Positions 45,221 to 56,635 of a stretch of DNA of 64,000 nt are shown in pieces. Every line of letters starts with the position of its first letter. Within the stretch, counting starts at the first letter, position 1. The notes below the pieces were generated by a model. It did no database searches. It was not told the origin of the DNA and saw only the letters and a list, made by a program, of their open reading frames with translations. The stretch spans positions 337,956-401,955 of the forward strand of contig JALPQD010000302.1 in NCBI GenBank assembly GCA_023101885.1. Direction: 5' to 3'. The DNA comes from Typhlomys cinereus. Its lineage: Eukaryota > Chordata > Mammalia > Rodentia > Platacanthomyidae. Made by a program: the position numbers and the translations under genes.

Positions 45221-47005
45221 CCTGGTAAAGTTTCTTTTAAGTTCCAAGGCCCATTTTTTAATTGGCCCATTTGTATCCTTGGTGTTTAGTTTTCTAAGTT
45301 CTTTGTGCACTCTGGATAATAGAGCACTATCAGATATGTGGTTGGTGAAGATTTTCTCCCATTCTGTGGGTTGCCTTTTTGCTGGGGTTATAATCTCTTT
45401 ATCTGAACTGAAGCTCTTTATTTTCACAAGATCCCATCTGTTGAGTGTTGGTTGTGCTATTGGATTTCCTATTAGGAAACTAACCCTTTCAACTAAGGTT
45501 TTTATAATCTCTGGCCTTATATTGAGGTCCTCAATCCATTTGGAATTAAATCTTGTACATGGTGACAAGCACGGGTCCAGTTTTAATCTTCTGCATGTGG
45601 ACATCCAGTTTTGCCAGCACCATTTGTTGAAGATGTTGTTCTTTTTCCATTGGATTTTTTGGGCCCCTTTGTCAAAGATCAAATGGCTGTAGTTGTGTGG
45701 GCTTATACCTGGGTCTTCAACCCTTATCCATTGATCTGTGTGTCTATTTTGGAGCCAGTACCAGGCTGTTTTTACAACTATGGATTTGTAGTAGAGACTA
45801 TGGTTTGGTATGGTGATACCTCCAGCAGTGTTTTTGTTACTCAGGATTGTCTTTGCTATCCTGGGTCTTTTGTGCCTCCATATGAATTTTGAGATTGTTT
45901 GGTCAACTTCTTTAAAGAATTGCTTTGGGATTTTAATTGCTATAGCATTGAATTTGTATATTGCCTTTGGTAGGATGGTCATTTTTACAATGTTGATTCT
46001 ACCAATCCAGGAACATGGGAGGTCTTTCCACCTTCTGGTGTCTTCTGCAATTTCTTTCTTTAGGATTTTAAAGCTTTCATTGTAAATGTCTCTTACTTTC
46101 TTGATATAAAGTAATACCTTTATACCAAAGTATTTCATTTTTTTAGGGGCTATAGTAAATGGGATTGTTTCTTTCAGGGCTTTTTCACTTCTTTCATTTT
46201 GGGCATATAGGAAGGCCACTGATTTTTGTATGTTTATTTTGTATCTTGCCAGCCTGTTGAACTCCTGTATTAGTTCCAGTAGCTTCCTGGTGGAATTTTT
46301 AGGAATACTTAGGTATATGATCATGTCATCTGCAAATAGAGATAACTTGACTTCTTCTTTTCCAATTTGAATCCCCTTTATCTCTCTTTCTTGTCTTATG
46401 GCTTCAGCTAAGACTTCAAGTACAATATTAAATAGAAGTGGAGAGAGTGGACAGCCTTGTCTAGTTCCTGATCAAAGCAGGAAAGCTTCAAGTATATTCC
46501 CCATTGAATATAATCCTTGATGTTGGCTTGTTGCATACAGCTTTTATTATATTGATAAAGGTTCCTTCCATTCCAATCTTCTCTAGAGTTTTGGTCATAA
46601 AGGGCTGTTGGATCTTGTCAAAAGCTTTTTCTGCATCTATCAAGAGTATCATGTGGTCTTGGACTTTGAACTGGTTTATACAGTGAATTACGTTTATTGA
46701 TTTGCATATGTTGAACCAACCTTGTTTGCCTGGGATAAAGCCTACTTGATCCCCGTGAATAATCTTTTTGATATGTTTTTGAATTCAATTTGCTGAGACT
46801 TTGTTGAGAATCTTTGCATCTGTGTTCATCAGACAGATTGGCCTGTAGTTTTCTTTTTTAGGTGAATCTTTATTAGGTTTTGGGATTAAAACGATATTAG
46901 CTTCATAGAAGGAATTTGGTAGTGTTCCTTCCTTTGCTATTTGATGGAACAGTTTAAGGAGTATTGGTGTTATTAGCTTCTTAAATGTCTGGTAGAACTT
47001 TATTC
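45221..47005 (-). pseudogene. L1 ORF2 reverse-transcriptase to C-terminal part (right piece)
   Basis: A frame of 390 codons from 46324 down to 45152 is mostly L1 ORF2: LEFNRLARYKINIQKS-like text (here LIQEFNRLARYKINIQKS), KDLPCSWIGRINIVKM, YYKSIVVKTAWYW and WCWQNWMSTCRRLKLDP. Its last ~20 residues are read from the MaLR LTR. The region 46325-47005 carries reverse-transcriptase motifs ([21 protein letters not shown]) in other frames, broken by stops. Confidence 0.93.
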
Positions 47006-47068
47006 CCAAGTCCAGTCTTGATAGAACCTTACCTTTCAAAAACTTTTGTTGGTGTTTTTTGTTTTTTT

Positions 47069-49025
47069 GAAAAAGGGAGGTTTATTCAGCTTACGGTTCC
47101 AGAGGGGAGGCAGTTTCTCATGGCAGATGCAGCATGGCTGGCTGGCCAAAGGTAGAAGAGGCTAAGTCACCACAGACATCTTGGAAGCTGAGAGCTGCAG
47201 ACTGTTTGCTACAAAGGCAGACTTTTCCTAGAGGTAGGGTGGGACTAATCCTCCTCCAGGCCCAGCCCATGCTAGACACATGAGACTGTGGGGGACTTAT
47301 TTCAAATCATGGCACTCCACCCTTGGCCCCCACAGGCGCATTGGCATCTCATTATGTAAATCATACTCAGTCCAACTTTAAAAGTCTTCATAGACTACAT
47401 CAGTATTCCCAACACAGTCCAAAATTCCAAAGTCCAAATCCTCCTGTAAAATCAAAAGACAAGTTACATACTTCCAACATACAATGGCACAGAATAAACA
47501 TTCCCATTCCAAAAGGAAGGAATGGGGGCATATCCAGGAAAGATCAGTCCATAACAAGACCGAAAACCATCAGGACAAACCCCAAATCTTGTAGCTCCAA
47601 ATCCAACAGGTGAGCCTCTTGTTGAAATCATGTCAGTTCCAAAAGGCTTTGGTTCCACCCCTCCAATGCAGCTGCCCATAGAATACGTTGGTGTCTTGAG
47701 CTGACTCCTCCCAGGGTATACAGCTCTCCTTGTCAAGTGTCCCACATTGTGTCTGGAATCTCTAACATCTTTACTTCTCAATGGCAAACCAGGCTTTAAC
47801 TCCATAGCACAAACTGCCCTTCTTGGGCCTCTAAATTGCAGGCTGGCTTCCATCATTTTTTGAAGTCTTGGAGGAGGACTCCATCATCTCCACTCTCTTG
47901 CATTCTTGATGCTTCTAAAACCAGAACCACTTGGATGACTTTGCCAAGACTGGTCCACTTGAATCACAGCTGATTCTGCTGGTCCATGCTGACCATGAGG
48001 AAAAGCTCTTTCACACTTGGATAGTTGTTTTATCAGCAGATCCTTGCTTTGGAATTCCACCCTTTAGGCTCATTTCTTCTAAAAACATTTGCATTCTTAT
48101 GGGTTGGAGCCTTCTCTGAGGATCTTGCCCTCAAGCTATTGCCTCTCCTACTATTCAAATTGAGAGCAGGCTTTGATTTACCCATGGAGCTAATCTCTTT
48201 AACAGCCATTTTGTTCCCTCCTTCTTCCTAGTTCAACTCTTTAAGTTTTGCTTTGTATTTTTCATCATTAGATCTTACAGTTTTTGCTTCTTCTAGCCTT
48301 ATTCTTTGCTCTTTTTATAACTCTGAAGACAACTGAAAAGTAGCCATATCACATTGCTATACTGCTTTGAAATTTCTTCCTCCAAGCACTCCAGTTTAAC
48401 TTTAGGCAAGCTTTCAGGATGAGGGCAAACTTCACTAAACTCTCGGCCAACACATGGTTCCATGTGTCACTCGTCCAGTTGTAAACACAGTCTCTGTTCC
48501 CCTCTGGACCATCACAAGCTGGGCTTCCACTGCCTGTGTCTTTCACAGCGTTACTCTCCTCTGAGCTCTCACAAGAAAGACCCATTTGGCCCCCTCGCCA
48601 AGATGCAAAGACTTTCCCAGCACAATGTCCCAAAGTTCTCCATATTTCTCCCAACAAACAGTACCAAAGGCACACTAGCCACATCACAGCATTGGCCATA
48701 CTGCTGGGTACCAACTTCGCTCAGCTTCACATACAAGTTCACTTTGTGTTACCAGCTGTTCTTAATCTCACAGCAATATCCCACTACCCAGTACCAATTT
48801 CCGTAACAATTACTCTTAACTATTGCTGTGAGAGAGCATTCAACATCAAGCAACTTAAGGGAGAAAGGGAGAAAGGGGATTTATTCAGCTTATGGTTCCA
48901 GAGGGGAGGTAGTTTCTCATGGCAGAGGTGGCATGACTGGCTGGCCAAAGCTGGAGGAGGCTAAGTCACCACAGGCATCTTGGAAGCTGAGAGCTGCAGA
49001 CTGTTTGCTGCAAAGGCAGACTTCT
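47069..49025 (-). mobile_element. Retroposed MaLR transcript copy, minus strand
   Basis: It is a second family A copy, but with incomplete LTRs. Its right LTR portion ends at 49025, inside the LTR, at the sequence AGAAGTCTGCC on its own strand. Its left LTR stops about 12-17 nt beyond AATAAA (TTTATT at 47081-47086), followed directly by a T-rich run on the plus strand (47055-47068), which is poly(A) on the element strand. This is R-U5-internal-U3-R-poly(A), the layout of a processed RNA copy. Flanks share an imperfect TTGGTG-plus-T-run motif at 47049-47060 and 49027-49039. No 5-bp retroviral duplication is seen. Confidence 0.72.
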
Positions 49026-49309
49026 ATTGGTGTGTTTTTCATGTGAGTAGAATGTACATGTTTGTAAGGGCATATGTCCAAGTGTTTATGTCCCAGTGAA
49101 GGCCCAAAAGTGACATCAGGAATCTTCCTGGATTGATCTTCTACTTTATTGCTTTGCTCTAGGGTTTTCCAGGCTCTGTCTTCCAAAGCTGGAATTACAG
49201 GCTGCCATCATATCTACACAGCATTTTTACCTGGGATCTGGGAATCCAAACTCAGATTCTTTTGCTTGAGAGGCAAAGGCTTTAAACATTGAACTATCTC
49301 CCCGACTTC
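49026..49309 (-). mobile_element. Lineage SINE (B2-like head), minus strand
   Basis: The body is reversed: GAAGGCCCAAAAGTGACATC, GGTTTTCCAGGCTCTGTC, GGATCTGGGAATCC, and a head complement AACTATCTCCCCGACTTC ending at 49309. The tail side is interrupted by the MaLR copy to its left. Confidence 0.8.
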
Positions 49310-50074
49310 AACCTACTTTTTGAGAGAAAGTATTAGATCAAGCCTAATTGCTTTCCCTAGAGTCTCCCTTCTTCTCAGGACTCTGATAATACAGACCCAG
49401 TTTCTAGTACATGTGTTTTTGGGGGAGAAACCACATCCCAAACATAGCACCTGCTCAATAAATAGATGATGAATAAAAAAAGATTCATTTCAATCTCTAC
49501 TAGCAAGTTAGTACTGTGTTTGGGTCTAGTTGAGAGGAAAGCATGGCAGAAAAACTTAACAGAATTACTTTGAAAAGGCTTTAAACTTTTACTTTCTAAG
49601 GTGAAAATAAAATCTCCTGAGGTGGATTGCTGAATCAGCTAGTGAAAAGTTGCTGGTGACTACACCTCTTTGCTGGATAACTCACTTAGCTGGGATCAAT
49701 ATGGCTGACTTTGAGAAATACAAGTTCTTCCCTATCCTCTGCTTTCCTGACCAAATAATTGTGCAGACTAAAATTTGGTCTTTTGAAAATCTAGTTGCAA
49801 ATCATTCTTTTGATGTTTCATTAATTTACTTTCAAAGTAGGACCGTGGCATAAGGGGTCAGCATAATTCTTCTCTGGGCTTCTTTTCATATTTTGAAAGA
49901 AAATATAAGATATTTAAAAATGAGGCTGCTCATGGTTCACATTTTCTAACCTTCACCACTTTTTTTGGAGGCTCCTTTCTTCCCTCTGTCAAGCTCTGCT
50001 TCTTTCTTTCTCCACTGTGGTCTCCCTGGCTGTACTCAGTTGGTAGACTAATGATTATCATGGTAAAAGATCAT
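49310..50074. other. Unassigned sequence with a short MIR end
   Basis: AGCACCTGCTCAATAAATAG near 49447 resembles the end of MIR. Nothing else recognised. Confidence 0.4.
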
Positions 50075-50310
50075 GCAGCTTAACATCTGTGAGGTGCTTA
50101 CTCTGCACCAATCTTTTACTAAATGGTTAACATTGGATATCTCTTCAAGCCTGATAACAGCACTACTGGAGAGTATCCACATTCAGGGAAATAAATTTAG
50201 GCTGAAGGGCATTACAGAACTAGACTAAGGTTACTTACAGTGCAAGGTGAGTGCAAGTGGACCTGCATCCAGCAGGTTGGCTTCAGAGGCAGTGGTCTTA
50301 ACTGTCCCAG
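50075..50310. mobile_element. MIR relic
   Basis: Text such as GTGAGGTGCTTACTCTGCACC, GATAACAGCACTACTGG and GGTTGGCTTCAGAGGCAGTGG follows the complement of the MIR order. Degraded. Confidence 0.6.
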
Positions 50311-50848
50311 ACTTTTGAGTCAGTGCAGTCTATAATGTCTAATGGCTCATTGCTCCATTGCACTTAAGCACAGTCGCTAGGTTGGGGCTGTGTGGGCTTT
50401 TGCCAGCTCTAGGAACAACATTAATGAATGGATAATGGCTATGGTAATGAGCACCAAGCTAGGCTTAACAGTGCTGGCTTCTGCTTACTTTGCAATTACA
50501 ATGCTTATTTGAAAATTATAGGCAAAAGGACTTGGAAATAACTGTTCTCTGATGCAGGCAAAATTTCCCTTCCATCTTGTTTATGGCATTAATTAGCTCA
50601 GGAAGCCTATTGAGGCTATAGAACCAGGGATAAAATTCAGTTCAACCTCTTCTCCCAAAGCGAATTAGTTACATCACAATTGTAACACTGGCTAACTTTC
50701 AAGAGTACTTGAGGTGAATCTTTGAAGAGTAGATGCTATGGAGGCTGGTAACAAGACCTTGTTTGTTGTCTGTTTTCAACATCATCATCACTATCACCCT
50801 GTCAACTACTGTAGCAGCATCACCACCATTGTTTCTACAGAATGTTCT
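50311..50848. other. Unassigned sequence
   Basis: No element recognised. Short CATCATCATCA repeat near 50781-50795. Confidence 0.35.
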
Positions 50849-50861
50849 AGAAAGTTAACTT

Positions 50862-51105
50862 CCATTGAGTCCTGAACCCTCACTAGGGTAGAGCACTCAC
50901 AGGGAGGCTCATTGCCCACATGAATGGATGCTCTGGGGATGGAAGGGAGAAAGTGGTAGGCATAGGCAGAGGGGTAGGGAGGGGAGGCAGGTGAAAGGGA
51001 GGGCGAGAGTACAATGGAGATGATGGTGGAGGGGAAGAAGGAGGGAGAGGGTACCTATTGAGCTTGTATGATTAGGCAAAAATAAAATGTGTAATAAAAC
51101 AAAAA
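50862..51105 (+). mobile_element. Very short 5'-truncated L1 3' end
   Basis: Only about 244 bp of the L1 3' UTR: purine-rich GGGAGGGGAGGCAGG, then TACCTATTGAGCTTGTATG and an AATAAAA end. A 13-bp duplication, AGAAAGTTAACTT, flanks it at 50849-50861 and 51106-51118. The terminal phrase is shared with 60.57 kb. Confidence 0.88.
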
Positions 51106-51118
51106 AGAAAGTTAACTT

Positions 51119-51440
51119 TATAGGTGTAGTAATGATGTGACATATGGCATCTTGTAGGTGCTCAATAAAGATGGAGCAAATGAATGTGACCTAAACGAAG
51201 GACGTCAACGAACAACTCCCTGGTGATCAGCAGTATGTTTATTGCATGCACTTAAGGTCACATTTAATCATAATTACCACACTGTAAGTAGGTCATATTA
51301 TTTTCATTTTTCAAGTGAGAAAAATTGATATGCAGAGAAATTAAGCAAGTTAGTCAAGTTCCCTCTACTAATGAGTGGGAGAATCAGAGATCCTCCAGAC
51401 TTGCTAGGATGCTATCCCACCCAGTGCTGTCACCTCACAG
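51119..51440. mobile_element. MIR relics
   Basis: GCATCTTGTAGGTGCTCAATAAAGATGG (about 51149-51176) resembles the MIR end. Then 51240-51440 has AATTGATATGCAGAGAAATTAAG and AAGTTAGTCAAGTTCCC as the opposite end of another MIR. Each is degraded. Confidence 0.5.
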
Positions 51441-52372
51441 ATCATTTCTCCTCTCCTTACTCTTCCGGAAGGAGAAGTATATTCTTCACTGACACAGGCA
51501 AAGAGAAGGAAACCAGAAACACAGCAGTTCCAGTGTGGTAGACTGGATGGAATTAGTGCTACCTTTGAAATCTCTACTCAGAGAATTAACTGTCTTGATA
51601 AGTGTGAGTGGTAGGTTAATATCTTCCTCTGAGGCATAATTCTAATTTTTTTCCTGAGGAATTTTCCTGCAAAAGAAGATTCATAATGGTGATTTCTCTG
51701 GGAAGACTCCTACAAAAGCAGAACATTTTCAGTAGGAAGTCCCAGAGATAATGACCATAAACAGTTTCTCCTAATAAAAAATGAAAGAAAAATGAAAAGG
51801 ACACTGAGCTATTTGAGGATGCTATAAAAGTCTCACTGTAGTTAATTTCTGGACTTTTGCAACCCCTTTCCTCCAGCCATGTGCACATGGTTGAATTTTC
51901 TCCTTTGAAATGAAACACTTCATGCATGAGCACAAAGTCTGATGTTATCCAAAGTCTGATGCTGGAAGGGCAGCCAAGTTTCCTTCACTCATCTAATTAA
52001 AAAGAATGTGTAGGTGATGCTCAGTCATCACAGCTTCTTACTTCACTAGCCTGGGAACTCCTGCTTCCTCAGCATACCACACTTTGTATCCCTTGAATTG
52101 TGGCTTACCAGGTCCTTATTATTTTTAATGAGTACAAAAGTAGTATAAGAAGGTCACTGAAGTTGTGGGAACTACCAAAGGAAGGCACAGCTATTTATTT
52201 GTATGTATTCATTTACCATATTTCTACATAGAAACAATTCTATGACTATTTTCCGATTTTTCGTTTAAAATGTGTATCTCTAGATGACCAGAAAGCTAAA
52301 AGTGCTTTGTGAAGGAAAGACATGACATCCTAAATTTGAGGTAGGAACTTCAGCTCATAAAGGAAGACCAAA
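51441..52372. other. Unassigned sequence
   Basis: No element or exon recognised. Confidence 0.35.
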
Positions 52373-52728
52373 GGCTGGGGAGACAGTTCCATGACCAAAA
52401 CACTTTCCATGAAAGTAAAAGGACTGTCGTTTGCATCCCAGATCCCATGTAAAATGACACAAAATATAAGTGATCCACTTGAAATTCCAGCCTTGGAAGG
52501 TAGAAACTGGGAATCCCCAGAGTAAGCTCACCAGCTAGACTAGCTCTATTAGAGAATTAAGGATTTGATTAGAAATTGCCTGAAAAAGAAGGTGGATGAG
52601 TGACTGAAGATGATTCCTGACGTCGGCCTGTGTGCCCAAACATGGATACGAATTCACATACATGTGAACACTTACATGCACATAACTCTTACACACATGC
52701 ACATAAATATAGAAAAAAGGAAAAGAAT
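52373..52728 (+). mobile_element. Long tRNA-type SINE, second family, plus strand
   Basis: GGCTGGGGAGACAGTTCCATG head, AAATTCCAGCCTTGGAAGG middle and GGGAATCCCCAGAGTAAGC, as in the 34.5-kb copy. A CA-poor, A-rich end. More diverged. Confidence 0.6.
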
Positions 52729-53341
52729 AAAGAGAGACAAAATGTTCTCCATTATTCTTGCTTGTGAGTTTCTAGCATCATCAGTGGTGAATAGCTAATA
52801 CCACCTTAGGTAACTCAGAATTCTGCAATTTTCCAGCTGTTTTCCTCTCCTTGACTGTAAGGTGAACTTAGAAGAGCTGAATGCTACTATCTATCACTGG
52901 GCTTTTCTGTCTACACTGGGATCTGCTGTCCAGCCTTGGATTCTGTTATTCAGCCCTGTGGTCTGCTGACCACCACTGGGATCTTTTGTTCCCACTGGGT
53001 CTGCACCATAGGTGTCTGCAGTCGCATCCCCTGAAGTGGGTACTCTGGTGCTTGTGAGTGCTGAGGATCATCTGTGTGGAGAAACATAGTTAAGGACACA
53101 AGGGTCGAGCTTTGAGTTCACAATCAGTCTCATCCATGGAAATGCTTGAGTCCTAGAATTAGACTTCTCCTAAGGTCTGGACTGGTCTAGAGCGGCACAT
53201 TCTTCTCAGGCCATGGAATTCTCTCAATCCTTCTGGGACTAGGTTTGCATTATCTCTTGGGGTGGTATTGCCTCTTCTGCTGACGGCAGTTCTGTGACAC
53301 TTTGATAGTGGCTTTGGAGATGAAAGTGTGTTAGACACTGC
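52729..53341. other. Unassigned sequence with diverged short tandem units
   Basis: Around 52895-53010 a CACTGGG/TCTGCTG-type unit of roughly 20-24 bp recurs about five times with heavy divergence. Confidence 0.4.
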
Positions 53342-53463
53342 TGCTTCAACTTCCTACTGTGTTACTGGCTACTGATTTCTGAGATTGAGTTAGGGTTTTG
53401 TTTGCTTCAACTTCCTACTGTGTTACTGGCTACTGATTTCTGAGATTGAGTTAGGATTTTGTT
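53342..53463. repeat. 61-bp tandem duplication
   Basis: TGCTTCAACTTCCTACTGTG starts at 53342 and again at 53403. The 61-bp units are identical except for one G/A difference near their ends (TTAGGGTTTT versus TTAGGATTTT). Confidence 0.95.
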
Positions 53464-53579
53464 TTTCTTTTCTTGGTTCCTAGTTTCTGTTTTTGCTCAT
53501 TTGAGTCTATCGACAAATGTGACTCAGCTTCTTTGCTTCTTTACTTATTTATTTTACGTTTTATTTATTTATTTGCTCA

Positions 53580-53703
53580 TTTGTTTAAAGATGTGGGTGA
53601 GAATGTTGCTTAGACTGGTCTTGGTCTTATGAGCTCAAGTGATTCTCCCCTCTTGTCCTTCCAAACACTAAGACCTTAGGAAACGGCCATGTGCCTGGTT
53701 CAT
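53580..53703 (-). mobile_element. 7SL-derived (B1-like) SINE, minus strand
   Basis: TGCTTAGACTGGTCTTGGTC, GCTCAAGTGATTCTCCCC and GGCCATGTGCCTGG follow reverse Alu/B1 order. Degraded. Confidence 0.6.
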
Positions 53704-54460
53704 TGCTTCTCTTTAAACATCAGCTTTTGCTCTATTCCTTCCTGCTACCGTCTGTAACTTTCCAGTTGCACGGATCCCAGTTTTTCAAGAAAAGTGAAGA
53801 CTAATGGAGTCAACTGATTTCTACCCCAAAGAACTGGCCACTGTTTATCCAGTCAGTCCTTTCCTCATTTAATAGGCTTGTTCAGTAAGTGCAGTGAGTC
53901 ATGGCTGTGCTGGGTGTTGAATGTGGAATTAGATGGGCAGAATGCTGACTCCTGAACTGTGATCAGAGGCAGGTTGCGCCCAGCAGACACTTGAGTGATT
54001 CTTCTAAAATTCTTTGTTGCTGTACACTGCCTTGGGAATTTGATATCTACCTTGCCCAGACCTTTAACCCCAGCTTCCTTGAGATAACTCCTTCCACATT
54101 CTCATTCCAGGAAAATTAAATTATATGTGTGTGAGAACTGCCTTGTCTCTGAGGTATGTCACCGAGTCAGGCAATCCTCTGCAAGTGTGTAAATGAAGCC
54201 ATCATCATTATTTTAAGGACACTTTTAGTCAATGGGGTGAAAGAACTAATTTTCACAGTTCAAGGGCTCAGGAATAATATGTTTCATATATTATAGAGTT
54301 AAAATCAGCACAATTTAATTGTCAGAAGAATATTATATACTGATAACATGAGGCATAAATTATGTTAGCAATTAGCTAGAAAGGTTGTATGATTTTTTTA
54401 TGTTTTTTTAATTTGGGGTTTGTTATCATTAACCAACACAAACATATGTGCAAATATACA
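53704..54460. other. Unassigned sequence
   Basis: No element recognised. Confidence 0.35.
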
Positions 54461-54467
54461 CACACAT

Positions 54468-54511
<44 letters not shown>
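54461..54511. repeat. (AC)n microsatellite
   Basis: A mostly pure AC tract with a few changes near its left end. Confidence 0.95.
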
Positions 54512-54513
<2 letters not shown>

Positions 54514-54639
54514 CAACTCTTATAGATTGAGTTTTCAGGCTGGGGAATAGATCACTGATTTCTCACATACCTTATATGTTAAATGTTTTTAGTTACTTGG
54601 CTTTAGATTGTGTGTCTTTCTATTTTATTATATTTTGTT

Positions 54640-54830
54640 TATTTATGGAGGGAGGCAGAAAGGATGTACATGTATGCCATGGCACACAAGTAGAGGTGAG
54701 AGGAAAACTTTGGAAGTTGGAAGTCACTTCTCTGGTTCTTTCCTTTCACAATGTGGACTACTGAAGACTAAAAACAGGGCACCAGGAATGCAAGTGGGCG
54801 ACTCACCCGTCAAGCTATCCCACCTGCCCA
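54640..54830 (-). mobile_element. Older rodent SINE, minus strand
   Basis: GTACATGTATGCCATGGCAC, GTAGAGGTGAGAGGAAAAC and a head-like end CAAGCTATCCCACCTGCCCA. The order fits B2/B3-like rodent SINEs and the split copy at 26.2-26.95 kb. Confidence 0.65.
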
Positions 54831-56180
54831 TGTCTGTGTTTGCTTTTTTTCTTTCAAAAGTAACATCCCACTCCTTCCTTTATGACTCTTTGAGAGGCTA
54901 TTGACAGAGTGTATATTCCAGGTTTCTAATAAGAAAAATATTAGTATTAGAGGCTATGCATTCTGAAAACTTAGGAAGATTTCTCATTGAAAGCATTGTG
55001 AAGCATGCGCATGTTTAATCCACTTGGAAACTAATTCTTGGAGTGAGCTTTGAGTGGAGGTGGTGAGACAGTGAGAGTCACATCCAGGAAAAGTGTGAGC
55101 ATGCAGTAAGAAGCTGGCTCAAACCAATCATCAACGATGAGGGTTAGTAAATGGCATTATGGAAGATTTTTTTTTGATTTTTCTTTTAACAGTGATGACT
55201 TATGCAGAACAGAAATCTTAAATGGAATTATTTGTGTACTCATAGGAAATTGATCATATTTGTGCTTCTGGAATTTGAGAGAGTTTCCTGGCTAAGCCAT
55301 TCTTTCTGAAGTCTTAATACCATTAACTCAGTGTCATTTCTCATACTGCATTGTAAATGCTGGAAAATTTGATTTATATTGTCCCTATTATGTCCAAATG
55401 ACTAAGAAGTCAGAGTATAGCCTTTAATAATCCAATACAGAGCTTGCTTTTACTTTACTGATTTTTTTTTTATGTAGTGAAAATGTAAATGCTCACCCAA
55501 TTCTACTACCAAAATGCTGTTTGATCTTGGACACCTATTTCCATTTGTTAGTTCAATTTTCCCATGAGTGAAATGCATGTTTGCATAGGAAAGTTACTTT
55601 TTAAACTCTGTGAGGCTTTAGGAGCTTGCTAGAATGCAAGGTTCTCCTGAGATTCTGATCCACTGGCTTACATATGCTCATGTGTGGGTGCACGCATGTA
55701 CAAACAAATACACGCATACACATGAGATCAACTCTTAAAGACTAAGTCTCCTGGCTGGTGAAGAGTGTCCAGATCACATGGCTGTCCCTAAGCGCCTGAG
55801 CCCATCTGAGCTTCCCTTTCTCCTGAGCAGGGGCGGACTGCAAGTTCAGGGCCAATTTTCTGATGAATTCATGAACAGAATTCTACGTTTCCTCCTAGGG
55901 GAAAGAACCCAGAAATTATCCTCCAGTTCTCATATTTCACTCTTCCTCCTCTTTATAGATTTGCATATCCAACATACAAATACAGTTTTTTTGCTTTTGC
56001 CTTAAATCTTTTCCTGGGGGCTTTACTTTTTCCTCTGCTTACTAAGCTATTTACTTTTCTTTTGCTATAGAAATAGAATAGCTGTAGATATTTTATCTCT
56101 TATCCTTTCCGTACTCTTTCCCACTTTGAGGAGTCTCACACTGGGAGGAATAATATATTATTTCAGTGAAATGATGGCAA
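54831..56180. other. Unassigned sequence with a MIR fragment
   Basis: Near 55520-55600 the text GATCTTGGACACC and CAATTTTCCCATGAGTG resembles MIR. The rest is unassigned. A short CA/GT-rich patch lies near 55676-55722. Confidence 0.35.
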
Positions 56181-56182
56181 AA

Positions 56183-56285
56183 ATAGCTAACATTTATGAG
56201 GGCTTGTTATCACTCTGCACTTTCCAAGTGCTTTACCTCTATTAATTCCTTCAATCTTAGGGAACTGGCAATTTCTTTTGATGCT
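56183..56285. mobile_element. MIR relic
   Basis: CTAACATTTATGAGGGCTTG and CCAAGTGCTTTACCTCTATTA follow the complement of MIR. Confidence 0.6.
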
Positions 56286-56514
56286 AAATCCTTGCATTGA
56301 TATTTTGCTCTCCATGATCAACTTCAAAATCATGTTGTTAGATTGCAAAATAAAATACCATTGGAGCTCATATTCAGGTGGCATTAAACAGATAAATTTA
56401 CCTTGTACACAATAACATCTATATGATATGCCCCTATCCTTCAAGCAGATCTTTTAAGTCTTCTCCCTACCTCTTTCTCTCCATTTTCCTCTCCCCCTCT
56501 CCCCTATTAGTCTC

Positions 56515-56635
56515 TATCCATCCCTCTCTGTCTCTCTCTCTGTCTCTCTCTCTCCTGTATCTATCATCATTGATCACCGATCAATCTACCTATCCATCAT
56601 CAGCATCATTTATCTGTCAATATCTATCTTAAGTA
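56515..56635. repeat. Pyrimidine-rich (TC)n and ATCT/ATCA-rich repeat
   Basis: CTCTCTCTCT runs, then CTATC and CATCAT units. The Ser-Leu frames are artefacts. Confidence 0.85.

Larger units (their letters stand above)
41381..47005 (-). mobile_element. 5'-truncated young L1, minus strand, split by a MaLR
   Basis: CCAAGTCCAGTCTT flanks the element at 41367-41380 and 47006-47019, a 14-bp target-site duplication. The 3' end is on the left, with a T-rich start and pyrimidine-rich 3' UTR complement to about 42434. ORF2 follows to 43008, and continues from 45221 to 47005, where the element is truncated within the reverse transcriptase. The gap is the MaLR element. Confidence 0.93.

Noticed and set aside
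47069..49025. Second MaLR as an ordinary integrated provirus
   Set aside because: Both LTRs are incomplete at positions matching a transcript start and poly(A) site, and no 5-bp duplication is present.
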